Shown: positions 8,281 to 15,714 of the stretch, piece by piece | Layout: every line of letters starts with the position of its first letter | Position numbering within the stretch: position 1 is the stretch's first letter | Assembly (NCBI RefSeq): GCF_009859475.1 | Contig: NZ_CP044549.1 | Location: 186,001-250,000, forward strand | Direction of reading: 5' to 3' | Source: Hydrogenophaga sp. BPS33 | GTDB taxonomy: Bacteria > Pseudomonadota > Gammaproteobacteria > Burkholderiales > Burkholderiaceae_C | Length of the DNA: 64,000 bases | Notes under the pieces: generated by a model | The model's input: only the letters and a program-made list of their open reading frames with translations | Database searches by the model: none | What the model was told of the DNA's origin: nothing | Made by a program: the position numbers and the translations under genes

Positions 8281-8834
8281 GCCGCCATCTGGTCTATGTG
8301 ATGGGCCCCTCCGGCGTGGGCAAGGACAGCGTGCTGGCCTGGGTGAAGGCGCACGCGCCGGCGGCGGCGGGCATTCGCTTCGCCCGGCGCACCGTGACGC
8401 GAGCGGCCGATGCCGGCGGCGAGGACCACGAGCCGCTCACGGTCGAGGCATTCGAGCAAGCCGTGCAAGCCCATGCCTTTGCCCTGCATTGGCAGGCCAA
8501 CGGGCTGCACTACGGCATCCGGCATGGGCAGCTCGCTCCGCTGAAGCAGAGGCAGTGGGTGCTGGTCAACGGATCGCGCGGCCACCTGCCGCATGCACTG
8601 GCCGCCTACCCCGGGCTGACGGCGGTGCACATCACGGCGCGGCCCGAGACGGTGCGCCAGCGCCTGCTCGCACGGGGGCGCGAGTCCACGGAGGAGGTCG
8701 AGGCGCGGCTGCGGCGTGCGCGCACCTTCGTGGCACCGCCTGGGGCGCGCTGCATTGCGAACGATGGGGCCTTGGCGGATGCGGGGCGGGCATTGCTGCG
8801 GGTGATGCAAGGCGAGCAAGCGCCTTCGCGTTGA
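8277..8834 (+). CDS. phnN: Ribose 1,5-bisphosphate phosphokinase
   Basis: PhnN (185 residues) phosphorylates ribose 1,5-bisphosphate to PRPP, returning the sugar from C-P lyase to nucleotide synthesis. A guanylate-kinase-like P-loop GPSGVGKDS sits at residues 10-18, and RFARRTVTRAADAGGEDH follows as in known PhnN proteins. It overlaps the DUF1045 gene by 4 bases (ATGA) and ends the plus-strand phn operon. The following 207 bases hold no gene but do hold an operator-like element. Confidence 0.9.
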   Translation: MSRHLVYVMGPSGVGKDSVLAWVKAHAPAAAGIRFARRTVTRAADAGGEDHEPLTVEAFEQAVQAHAFALHWQANGLHYGIRHGQLAPLKQRQWVLVNGSRGHLPHALAAYPGLTAVHITARPETVRQRLLARGRESTEEVEARLRRARTFVAPPGARCIANDGALADAGRALLRVMQGEQAPSR

Positions 8835-8950
8835 ACAGGCCAGCACGGCCGTCATCACCCACTGCCGGCCGCCGATCATTTTGCCAACGGCAGCAATATG
8901 ATCCGCGTCCGAGATTCTCTGCAAGAGCATCTGCAAGTTATTTTCTGATG

Positions 8951-8981
8951 GTTCCACATTTGAGAACATGAAGTTCTCAAA
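8951..8981. promoter_or_regulatory. Candidate IclR operator (GTTCC-N7-AGAAC dyad overlapping a 9-bp inverted repeat)
   Basis: The dyad GTTCCACATTTGAGAAC at 8951-8967 shares both half-sites and spacing with GTTCCCGAATATAGAAC at 11803-11819, immediately upstream of the IclR gene. A second inverted repeat, TTTGAGAAC-N5-GTTCTCAAA, covers 8959-8981 and reuses one half-site. It lies 61-91 bases before the first gene of the transport operon. Control by the IclR protein at 11008-11802 is inferred. Confidence 0.55.
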
Positions 8982-9041
8982 ACAGAACACCACCAGAATC
9001 CGTCCCCCGAGGCCGCTGTTGGCCTCGCGAAGAGGACCAGC

Positions 9042-9980
9042 ATGGAGCACAGCAGCGCGCGGACGCCCTACCGCATCGGACTCATCCACTACGTACCGCA
9101 GGGCGACCCGTTCGTCAGCACCGAGGACATCGCCGACTTCAAACGCGCAATGGAGCGCCTGGGCTATGAGGCCGGCCGCAACGTCGTCTACGACGAGCGC
9201 TATGGCGAGCGCGACAAGGCGCTGACGCAGCGCCAGGTAGAGGAAATGCTGGCCAGCGGGCCGGACCTGATCTGCTCCTTCCTCACCAACCCGAACATCG
9301 CCCTCAAGGACACGATGGCCGCCACCGGACGCCACGTGCCGGTGCTGTGCTGGGCCACCGACTTGAAGGAAGCCGGCCTGATCGAGAGCTACCGCCGCCC
9401 CGGTGGCAACTTCACCGGCTTCACCTACGAGCCCTTTCACCAGTGGCTCAAGGTGCGCCTGCTCAAACTGGCCGTACCCGGACTGCAGCGCGTCGGCCAC
9501 CTCTACAACCCGACCTATTCGCCGGCGCCCGCGGTGATGCGCGAGCTGAAACAGGCGGCGGAATCGATGGGGCTGGAGTTCCGGCTCTACGAAGCCTTGC
9601 GGCTGGAGCAGTTGCAACCGGCCATCGACGCGATGCGCGCCGACGGTTGTGGCGCGGCCGTGGCCGGGCCGCACGAGTTCCTCAACCGCAACGGCGAGAT
9701 GCTGGGCAAGGCCTTCCTGGCCGCCGGCATCGCGGCCACCGGCAACCAGATGTCGATCGCGCGCGCGGGCGGCCTGGCGTCCTTCAACCCGCCCAAGAAA
9801 CGCGGCTGGCCCCTGATGGCGCAGGTGGCCGAGCGCATCTTGCAAGGCACACCGCCGGCGGAGATTCCCATCGAGCGTTCGCTGCGCGGCGTGCTCACGC
9901 TGAACCTGCGCACCGCGCGTGCCCTGGGCCTGCAACTGCCCGACAGCCTGATCGAAGAAGCCGACGTGCTGATCGATTGA
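9042..9980 (+). CDS. ABC transporter substrate-binding-like protein (ABC_sub_bind family) without signal peptide
   Basis: This 312-residue periplasmic-binding-protein fold resembles the ABC_sub_bind/TrpX-type family: RIGLIHYV start, DLICSFLTNPNIALKDTM, GLQRVGHLYNPTYS, EFLNRNGEMLGKAFLAAGIAATGN, and the C-terminal LNLRTARALGLQLPDSLIEEADVLID typical of that family. These proteins normally carry a Sec signal, but here the N-terminus MEHSSARTPYRIGL has no hydrophobic stretch and leads straight into the first beta strand. I see no matching permease or ATPase nearby. It precedes the Bug-type gene by 28 bases and is probably co-transcribed. The ligand is unknown. It may be a cytoplasmic sensor, or the start may be mis-set. 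Confidence 0.75.
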   Translation: MEHSSARTPYRIGLIHYVPQGDPFVSTEDIADFKRAMERLGYEAGRNVVYDERYGERDKALTQRQVEEMLASGPDLICSFLTNPNIALKDTMAATGRHVPVLCWATDLKEAGLIESYRRPGGNFTGFTYEPFHQWLKVRLLKLAVPGLQRVGHLYNPTYSPAPAVMRELKQAAESMGLEFRLYEALRLEQLQPAIDAMRADGCGAAVAGPHEFLNRNGEMLGKAFLAAGIAATGNQMSIARAGGLASFNPPKKRGWPLMAQVAERILQGTPPAEIPIERSLRGVLTLNLRTARALGLQLPDSLIEEADVLID

Positions 9981-10008
9981 CCTCAAGCACTTTCAAGAAG
10001 GAGACACC

Positions 10009-10983
10009 ATGAACCGACGACTCGCATCCCTGGCCCTGTGCATGGGCGCCGCACTCGTGCTGCCCCAGCACGCGTTCGCTGCCGACGAGAAATGGCCCAC
10101 GCAACCCGTGCGCGTGGTGGTGAACTACCCACCCGGGGGCAGCAGCGATTCGCTCACCCGCGTGGCCCTCTCGCGCGCGGGCGAAGCGCTGGGCGCCTCC
10201 ATCGTGGTGGAGAACAAGCCCGGTGCCAACGGCAACATCGGCGTGTCGTTCGTGGCCAAGTCCAAGGGCGATGGCTACACGCTCTCGGCCACGGGCCTCT
10301 CGGGCATCATCAATTCCAACGTCTACAAGACGCTGGACTACCGCTTCACGCAGGATCTGGTGCCGGTGGCCATGATCGGGCGCAACCCGGGCGTGCTGAT
10401 CGTCAACAAGTCGCTGCCGGTGAACAGCGTGCAGGAGCTGATCGCCTACGGCAAACGCAACCCCGAGGCGCTGAACTTCGCTTCCGGCGGCGCCGGTTCG
10501 AGCCCGCACGTCAACGGCGAAATCTTCCGCCAGGCCACGGGCACGCCGATGACGCACGTGCCGTACCGCGGCGAGTCGCCCGCGGTGACCGACCTGATCG
10601 GCGGGCGCGTGCAGGTGATGTTCGCGGTGCTGGCCACGGCCAAGCCGCTGATCGACAAGGGCCAGGTGCGCGCCCTGGCCGTGACCTCGCCGGAGCGGGC
10701 CGAGGCCCTGCCGGAACTGCCCACGCTCAAGGAGTCGGGCATCGGCTTTGGCGTGTACTCGTGGCTGGCCATCTTCGCGCCGCGCGACACGCCCGAAGCG
10801 GTGCAGCAGCAACTCAACACGGCGATCCGCCAGTCGCTGCGCGATCCGCAGGTCAAGGCCAAGGTCTCCGAGCTCGGTACCGAGATCCGCGACATGTCGC
10901 TCAAGGAACTGCGCGACTACGTGCGCAGCGAAGACGTGTACTGGCGCGAGGCGCTCAAGAAGGTCAACGTGCAACTGGACTGA
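10009..10983 (+). CDS. Bug/TctC-family periplasmic solute-binding protein
   Basis: A 324-residue tripartite-tricarboxylate-transporter receptor protein. The signal peptide is residues 1-24 (AFA cleavage), followed by the family blocks WPTQPVRVVVNYPPGGSSD, VVENKPGANGNIG and PHVNGEIFRQATG. Such Bug proteins bind carboxylates in the periplasm and are greatly expanded in Burkholderiales, often without adjacent TctA/TctB membrane subunits, as here. An AAGGAG ribosome-binding site lies just upstream of the ATG. It converges on the IclR gene with 24 bases between them. The neighbouring CoA-transferase and thiol dioxygenase suggest a small organic acid, perhaps a sulfinate or thiol acid. Confidence 0.85.
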   Translation: MNRRLASLALCMGAALVLPQHAFAADEKWPTQPVRVVVNYPPGGSSDSLTRVALSRAGEALGASIVVENKPGANGNIGVSFVAKSKGDGYTLSATGLSGIINSNVYKTLDYRFTQDLVPVAMIGRNPGVLIVNKSLPVNSVQELIAYGKRNPEALNFASGGAGSSPHVNGEIFRQATGTPMTHVPYRGESPAVTDLIGGRVQVMFAVLATAKPLIDKGQVRALAVTSPERAEALPELPTLKESGIGFGVYSWLAIFAPRDTPEAVQQQLNTAIRQSLRDPQVKAKVSELGTEIRDMSLKELRDYVRSEDVYWREALKKVNVQLD

Positions 10984-11007
10984 AAGCCCGTGCCCATCGC
11001 CATGCCG

Positions 11008-11802
11008 TCAACGTGGACCGAAGCGGATGCGCGAGAGCGCGGTCATGGGCTGCTCGCCCGCCAGCGCGTGGCCCACGTCGGTGGCGGCGGCGATCACCGC
11101 CTCGGTCCAGGGTGTCATCACGCTGCGCTTGAAGCGGTCGGCCGGGCCGGAAATACCAATGGCCGCAATCACCACGCCGCGCGCGTCCATGATCGGCGTG
11201 GCGATGCCCCAGACCTTGTCGCGCCATTCGCCCCGGTTCACCGCATGTCCCTGCTCGCGCACGCGTTTCATCTCTTTCATGAACTGGGCCGGGTCGGTCA
11301 GGGTGCGTTCGGTGAACGGCTTGAGCCGTTTGAGTGCCTGGGCCACTTCGCGCAATACCGTCTCGCCCGCAAACGCCAGCTGCGCCTTGCCCGTGGCCAC
11401 GCAATACGCTGGCGCCCGCCCACCGATCTGGCTGTACGCGCGCACCGGGTTCAGGCTGTCGACCTTGTGCACGTAGACGATCTCGTGGCCATCGAGCACC
11501 GACAGGTGCACACTTTCCCCGGTGAGGCCCATCAAGGCCTCCATCTGCTTCTCGGCGTGGTGGCGCAGGTCCAGCTTGGCCAGCACTGCCGAGCCGAGTT
11601 CCCACAGCTTGATGGACGGGGCGTAACAACCGCTCTCTTCATCGCGCAGCACGAAGCGCGTGTCCACCAGGGCCTGCATGAGGCGATGGACGTTGCTCTT
11701 GACCACGCCGAGCTCGCGGCCGATCTGCGACAGCGTGAGCGGACGGTCGCTGCGCGAGAGCAGCTCCAGCACCGCCAGGCCCTTGAGAAGCGTGTTGTTC
11801 AT
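11008..11802 (-). CDS. IclR-family transcriptional regulator
   Basis: A 264-residue IclR regulator with an N-terminal winged helix (LLKGLAVLELLSRSDRPLTLSQIGRELG... KSNVHRLM) and a C-terminal effector domain (GESVHLSVLDGHEIVYVHKV, GRAPAYCVATGKA, GIATPIMDARGVVIAAIGISGP). The ATG at 11802 is preferred; a start at 11832 would run through the dyad at 11803-11819. The gene lies between a transport operon and a divergent catabolic operon, and the same dyad occurs before both, so it probably controls both. The effector is unknown; a CoA ester or acid from the pathway is likely. Confidence 0.85.
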   Translation of the reverse strand: MNNTLLKGLAVLELLSRSDRPLTLSQIGRELGVVKSNVHRLMQALVDTRFVLRDEESGCYAPSIKLWELGSAVLAKLDLRHHAEKQMEALMGLTGESVHLSVLDGHEIVYVHKVDSLNPVRAYSQIGGRAPAYCVATGKAQLAFAGETVLREVAQALKRLKPFTERTLTDPAQFMKEMKRVREQGHAVNRGEWRDKVWGIATPIMDARGVVIAAIGISGPADRFKRSVMTPWTEAVIAAATDVGHALAGEQPMTALSRIRFGPR

Positions 11803-11845
11803 GTTCCCGAATATAGAACCACCGATCCGCATTTTTGAACCACCG
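11803..11845. promoter_or_regulatory. IclR/CoA-transferase divergent control region
   Basis: GTTCCCGAATATAGAAC (11803-11819) abuts the IclR start codon and matches the half-sites and spacing of the dyad at 8951-8967. In addition, GAACCACCG occurs twice as a direct repeat (11816-11824 and 11837-11845), 21 bases apart or two helical turns. The CoA-transferase ATG follows at 11862, so the element can regulate both directions. The protein-DNA link is inferred. Confidence 0.55.
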
Positions 11846-11861
11846 CAAACCCATCTTCATC

Positions 11862-13061
11862 ATGACCGAAGAAGCCACTGCCCCCCGTCCATCGAAACGC
11901 CCCGTGGCGCACCAGCCCCTGGCCGGTATTCGCGTCGCCGAGTTCTGCTCCACCGCCGCCGGGCCGTTCTGCGCGATGCTGCTGGCCGACATGGGCGCCG
12001 AGGTGTTGAAGATCGAACCACCCGAGGGCGATGGCCTGCGCCAGTGGCCACCCATCTCGCAGGGATTCAGTGAAAACTTCGCTTCGCTCAACCGGGGCAA
12101 ACAATCGGTGGTGCTGAACCTGAAGGACCCCGAGAGCGCGGCTCTGGCGCGCCGCCTGGTGCTGGACTGCGACGTGCTGGTGGAGAACAACCGGCCGGGC
12201 GTGATGCAGCGCCTGGGCCTGGGCTTTGAGCAGCTGCGCGAGGACCACCCCGACCTCGTCTACTGCTCAATCTCGGCCTTCGGCCAGGTCGGGCCACGCG
12301 CGTCCGAGGCGGGGTTCGACCTGACCATCCAGGCCGCGGCCGGTGTGATGAGCGTGACCGGCGAGACCGACGGCGCGCCGGTGAAATGCGGCGTGCCGAT
12401 TGCCGATTTCACCTCCGGCCTGTACGGTGCCTACGCGATCGCGGCGGCGCTGTCGGTGGTGCGCGCGGGTGGCGGTGGCGCACACATCGACGTGCCGATG
12501 TTCGGCTGCACGCTGGCGGTGGCGGCGCTGCAAACCAGCGAGTACTTCGGCACGGGGCGGCACCCGCAGCGCCTGGGTTCGGCGCACCCACGCAACGCGC
12601 CTTACCGTGCCTTCGAAGCAGCGGACGGTTACTTCGCCCTGGCCGCGGGCAACCAGCAGCTCTGGCTCAAAGTGGTGGCTGCCGTCGACATGCCCGAGCT
12701 GCTGGACGACACGCGCTTTCGCAGCACCACCGACCGTGCCGCGAACCAGGAGGCACTCAAGGCCCTGCTGGAGACGCGTCTGCGCCAGCAACCGGTGGCG
12801 CATTGGCTGGAGGTGTTTCGCGTCGCAGGCGTGCCGCATTCGCCGATCAACAACTACGAGCAGGCGCTGGAAGACCCCCAGGTGCAGGCCATGGACTGGG
12901 TGCAGCCGCTGACACTGCCCAATGGCGTGCAGACGCAGACCTTTGGCTCGCCACTGCGCATCAACGGCCAGGGCGCAGCGGTGCGCAGCGGCCCACCGGC
13001 CCTGGGCGAACACACGCAGGAAGCGGTGCGCCGCTATGGCACGCAGACGCAGCCAGCATGA
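11862..13061 (+). CDS. Class III (CaiB/BaiF) CoA-transferase
   Basis: This 399-residue family III CoA-transferase moves CoA between carboxylic acids through an aspartyl-CoA thioester. GIRVAEFCSTAAGPFCAMLLADMGAEVLKIE, NRGKQSVVLNLKDPE and the probable nucleophile Asp182 in GVPIADFTSGLYGA are present. An in-frame TTG nine codons upstream lies within the direct repeats, so ATG 11862 is chosen, although no good Shine-Dalgarno is seen. Its stop is followed at once by AGGAG for the thiol dioxygenase gene. Class III CoA-transferases activate 3-sulfinopropionate in Variovorax-type 3-mercaptopropionate degradation, which fits the neighbour. The actual acid is inferred. Confidence 0.85.
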   Translation: MTEEATAPRPSKRPVAHQPLAGIRVAEFCSTAAGPFCAMLLADMGAEVLKIEPPEGDGLRQWPPISQGFSENFASLNRGKQSVVLNLKDPESAALARRLVLDCDVLVENNRPGVMQRLGLGFEQLREDHPDLVYCSISAFGQVGPRASEAGFDLTIQAAAGVMSVTGETDGAPVKCGVPIADFTSGLYGAYAIAAALSVVRAGGGGAHIDVPMFGCTLAVAALQTSEYFGTGRHPQRLGSAHPRNAPYRAFEAADGYFALAAGNQQLWLKVVAAVDMPELLDDTRFRSTTDRAANQEALKALLETRLRQQPVAHWLEVFRVAGVPHSPINNYEQALEDPQVQAMDWVQPLTLPNGVQTQTFGSPLRINGQGAAVRSGPPALGEHTQEAVRRYGTQTQPA

Positions 13062-13071
13062 GGAGCACACC

Positions 13072-13641
13072 GTGACCGAACGTTTGAAAGCCTTCGTGGC
13101 CGAGGTAGAGGCCGCCGTCAGCGCCGAACGGGGTGAACCCGCGGTGTTGCAACGCGTGGTGAATGCCATGCGCGAGCTCGTCGCGCACGACGACTGGCTG
13201 CCTGAGACGCACGCCGCGCCCGATGCCACGCACTACCAGCAGCACCTGCTGTACCGCGACCCGCAGGGGCGCTTCAGCGTGGTGAGTTTTGTCTGGGGGC
13301 CGGGCCAGCAGACACCGGTGCACGACCACACGGTCTGGGGCGTGATCGGCATGTTGCGCGGCCAGGAGGTCTCGCAGGCCTACGCGCTCGAACAAGGCGT
13401 GGTGCGCGAGACCGGTGAGGCGGAGGTGTTGGAGCCGGGCGATGTGGCCGTGGTCTCGCCCAGCCTGGGCGACATCCACCGCGTGCGCAATGGGCTGGAA
13501 GACCGCGTGTCGATCAGCATCCACGCCTACGGCACCGACATCGGGACCCGGCCCCGGCACGTGTTCGATCCACAGACGCACGCGGTGAAGACCTTCATCT
13601 CGGGCTATTCCGCGAGCGCCCCGGTGCGCCTGGCGCCATGA
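13072..13641 (+). CDS. mdo: Thiol dioxygenase, 3-mercaptopropionate/cysteine dioxygenase type
   Basis: A 189-residue cupin dioxygenase that should add O2 to a thiol to give a sulfinate. The iron-binding histidines are visible: His84 and His86 in PVHDHTVWGVIGMLRG, and His136 in GDIHRVRN. The blocks RFSVVSFVWGPGQ, SISIHAYGTDIG and KTFISGYS closely match bacterial 3-mercaptopropionate dioxygenases as I remember them, rather than mammalian-type cysteine dioxygenase. The start is a GTG with AGGAG 6 bases upstream. It sits between a CoA-transferase and a crotonase (4-base overlap with the latter), indicating a catabolic thiol route. Whether the substrate is 3-mercaptopropionate, cysteine or another thiol cannot be read from sequence. 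Confidence 0.82.
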   Translation: MTERLKAFVAEVEAAVSAERGEPAVLQRVVNAMRELVAHDDWLPETHAAPDATHYQQHLLYRDPQGRFSVVSFVWGPGQQTPVHDHTVWGVIGMLRGQEVSQAYALEQGVVRETGEAEVLEPGDVAVVSPSLGDIHRVRNGLEDRVSISIHAYGTDIGTRPRHVFDPQTHAVKTFISGYSASAPVRLAP

Positions 13642-14405
13642 CCGCGCACAGCTCCGCCGTCATTCTGCGCACCGCGCCACCCGTGGCCTGGGTGACCCTG
13701 AACCGCCCTGAGCGGGGAAACGCCTGCTCGACCGAACTGGTGCAAGGGCTCGAAGACGCCCTTGACCGTGCGGAGCAATCCGGCGCGCGAGCGCTGGTGC
13801 TCCAGGGCAGCTGCCGGCATTTCTGCACCGGCTTCGACCTTTCGGGCCTGGACAACGAAACCGACGACAGCCTGCTGGCGCGTTTTACCCGGCTGGAGCT
13901 GCTGCTGCAGCGCGTGGCGCGCGCGCCGCTGCTCACGGTGGCCATCGCCCAGAGCCGCGCCATCGGCGCGGGCGCCGATCTGTTCACCGCTTGCGATGTG
14001 CGCATGGCTTGTGCCAACGCCCACTTCGCGTTTCCCGGCGCACGGGGCTTCGGCCTGGTGCTGGGCTCGCGCAGGCTCGCCGCGCGCGTGGGCGACGCGG
14101 TAGCCACGGCGTGGATCGCCAACGCCACAACCATCGACGCGGCCAGCGCCACCGCCACCGGCCTGGCCACGCATCTGGTGAACGACCCGGCGCAGGCGGC
14201 CTCCCTCGTCGAGACTTTGCTCCTCGAGCGCGCGTCCACCGACGGTGCGGACACGGCCACGCTGCGCTCCGCGCTCGAACCCCACGCCTGCGACCACGAC
14301 GCACACGACCTCGCGCGCCTGGTGCGCTCGGCGGCGCGGCCCGGTTTGCGCGAGCGCATCGCCGCCTATGCCGGCCTGCGCAATACGCCAACTTCTCCCA
14401 CCTAG
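13638..14405 (+). CDS. Crotonase-family protein lacking the usual catalytic glutamates
   Basis: A 255-residue enoyl-CoA hydratase/isomerase-fold protein. CoA-binding and oxyanion-hole stretches are clear (VAWVTLNRPERGNACSTEL, HFCTGFDLSGL, AQSRAIGAGADLFTACDVRMA). In the segment where hydratases carry P-E followed later by a second Glu, this protein reads HFAFPGARGFGLVLGSRRLA, so both usual glutamates appear to be replaced. It is probably not a simple hydratase; crotonases also do hydrolysis, decarboxylation and isomerisation. ATGA overlap with the dioxygenase gene suggests it acts on the CoA thioester of the same pathway, possibly in a desulfination step. That last point is speculation. Confidence 0.75.
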   Translation: MTAHSSAVILRTAPPVAWVTLNRPERGNACSTELVQGLEDALDRAEQSGARALVLQGSCRHFCTGFDLSGLDNETDDSLLARFTRLELLLQRVARAPLLTVAIAQSRAIGAGADLFTACDVRMACANAHFAFPGARGFGLVLGSRRLAARVGDAVATAWIANATTIDAASATATGLATHLVNDPAQAASLVETLLLERASTDGADTATLRSALEPHACDHDAHDLARLVRSAARPGLRERIAAYAGLRNTPTSPT

Positions 14406-14484
14406 AAAGACGTCACGAACGGCGCAAAGGCCTTGCACGTGAGCGGGCGGGCGCGCGGTTTTCTGCAGACGCAGCGTTCACGCC

Positions 14485-14877
14485 ATGCGCAACAATCGAC
14501 GCATGACCGCCGACGAACTGATTGCTCTCGCACAACTTGCGCGCACCCGCTCGCCCTGCGCACGTTGCCAGGCTCTGGTGTGCAAAGGTTGGGAATCGAT
14601 CCCGGGTGGATTTGACACCGCCCAGCTCCAGCGGGTCGGCAGCCTGCGCGATCCCCACGATGAGGATCCCACGCTGCAGGAGTACCACCCGGCGGGTACC
14701 TCGGGCTGGTCGGCCGAGGCCCCGATTGCCCTGGGCTGGTCCCCGTACAACCGCTGCGACGTGTGGCAATGCGCCAGTTGCTTGCGGCCGTTTCTGCGCT
14801 ACACCGAATACGGGGGCTACTACACAGACGAACGCGTTCGCGAATTGCAGGCGTCGCTCATCGTGGCGTCACCGTGA
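14485..14877 (+). CDS. Conserved small protein with two CxxC pairs (putative zinc-binding)
   Basis: I do not recognise this 130-residue protein. It has C-x2-C near the N-terminus (SPCARCQALVCKGW) and a second C-x2-C (VWQCASCLRPFLRY), a pattern expected of a structural zinc site, with an aromatic-rich C-terminal half (RYTEYGGYYTDERV). No signal peptide or membrane segment is seen. An ATG at 14503 (MTADELIAL) is an equally possible start. It stands alone between the crotonase and the tetR gene, and codon use matches its neighbours. Confidence 0.7.
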   Translation: MRNNRRMTADELIALAQLARTRSPCARCQALVCKGWESIPGGFDTAQLQRVGSLRDPHDEDPTLQEYHPAGTSGWSAEAPIALGWSPYNRCDVWQCASCLRPFLRYTEYGGYYTDERVRELQASLIVASP

Positions 14878-14965
14878 CGCGGCGGTAGCAGCCTCTGCGG
14901 CGCGGTCCGCCCCACATGGCAACCAAGGCCTGGGCCGGGACGGAGCGATCAACGACCTTGTTCGC

Positions 14966-14995
14966 ATGATGGTCATCATATGACGATCGTCATAT
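14966..14995. promoter_or_regulatory. Double palindromic operator upstream of tetR
   Basis: Two overlapping palindromes lie 18 to 47 bases before the TetR ATG: ATGATGGTCATCAT (14966-14979, near-perfect) and ATATGACGATCGTCATAT (14978-14995, perfect 18-mer). A related 18-mer lies at 15644-15661 before the SDR gene. Together they look like autoregulatory and target operators of the adjacent TetR protein. Confidence 0.75.
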
Positions 14996-15012
14996 CAGGG
15001 TACCATTGCGCC

Positions 15013-15603
15013 ATGGAAATCGCACCCAACCGCAAGGCTTTGACCCACGAACGCATCGTCGACGCCGCTGCACGCGCCATACGCCGCGCGGGTTTTCAGG
15101 GGGTGGGCGTGGCCGACATCATGAAGGAAGCGGGCCTCACACACGGTGGCTTCTACGCCCATTTCGCCTCGCGCGACGCCTTGCTGGCCGAAGCGCTGGT
15201 GCACGCCGGGCAGCAAGGCGCGGCCCGCATCGCCAAAGGCAACGCCATGCGCGAAGCCAAAGGCGCCAGCCCGTTTCGGGCGCTGGTCGAAGGCTATCTG
15301 TCCGACGCCCACCTGAGTGGCACCGAGAAAGGCTGCGCCGTGGCGGCGCTGCTCTCGGAGATGCCACGCCAGTCGCCCGATGTGCAGGCCGCTGGGGTAG
15401 AACGTGTGCGCGGTCTGGTCGCCATGGTCGAGCGTGCATTGCCCGACAACGCCACCTCTGGCACGGCTACAGCCATTGCCAGCCAGCTGGTGGGCGCACT
15501 ACAACTGGCCCGCGCCCTCGGCGACAACGCCGAAGGCAAGGCCTTTCTGGCCCACAACCGCCGCGCTCTGATTGCACAGCACGATGCGGCTTCGGCTGGC
15601 TGA
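15013..15603 (+). CDS. TetR/AcrR-family transcriptional regulator
   Basis: A 196-residue TetR repressor. The N-terminal helix-turn-helix reads LTHERIVDAAARAIRRAGFQGVG, then DIMKEAGLTHGGFYAHFASRDALLAEAL, the GFYxHF variant common for regulators of reductase and efflux genes. The C-terminal ligand domain includes GCAVAALLSEMPRQ. The ATG at 15013 follows the palindromes directly; an upstream in-frame ATG lies inside the operator. A terminator follows the gene, and a copy of the operator precedes the SDR gene, so it probably represses itself and the SDR-MATE-thioesterase genes. The inducer is unknown. Confidence 0.88.
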   Translation: MEIAPNRKALTHERIVDAAARAIRRAGFQGVGVADIMKEAGLTHGGFYAHFASRDALLAEALVHAGQQGAARIAKGNAMREAKGASPFRALVEGYLSDAHLSGTEKGCAVAALLSEMPRQSPDVQAAGVERVRGLVAMVERALPDNATSGTATAIASQLVGALQLARALGDNAEGKAFLAHNRRALIAQHDAASAG

Positions 15604-15608
15604 CCATG

Positions 15609-15635
15609 CCCGCACTTTCCCGCGGGGGTTTTTTT
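15609..15635 (+). terminator. Intrinsic terminator after tetR
   Basis: Stem CCCGC (15609-15613) pairs with GCGGG (15622-15626) across an 8-base loop, followed by GG and seven T residues (15629-15635). It separates tetR transcription from the SDR operon. Confidence 0.7.
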
Positions 15636-15643
15636 GCCCTTAA

Positions 15644-15661
15644 ATATGACGGCCATCATAT
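15644..15661. promoter_or_regulatory. TetR-type operator before the SDR gene
   Basis: ATATGACGGCCATCATAT is a near-perfect 18-base palindrome with the same outer arms (ATATGA / TCATAT) as the perfect palindrome at 14978-14995 in front of tetR. It lies 53 bases upstream of the SDR start codon, where it could block transcription. Binding by the neighbouring TetR protein is inferred. Confidence 0.72.
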
Positions 15662-15714
15662 TCAAGGGTTCATCTTCCCACTGGCCTGACGCTCAACCCG
15701 GAACCTGCCCAACC

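Noticed and set aside
8968..9225. Short plus-strand open frame starting in the IR
   Set aside because: It overlaps the start of the binding-protein gene in another frame, and its start sits in the inverted repeat. Translation is compositionally poor.
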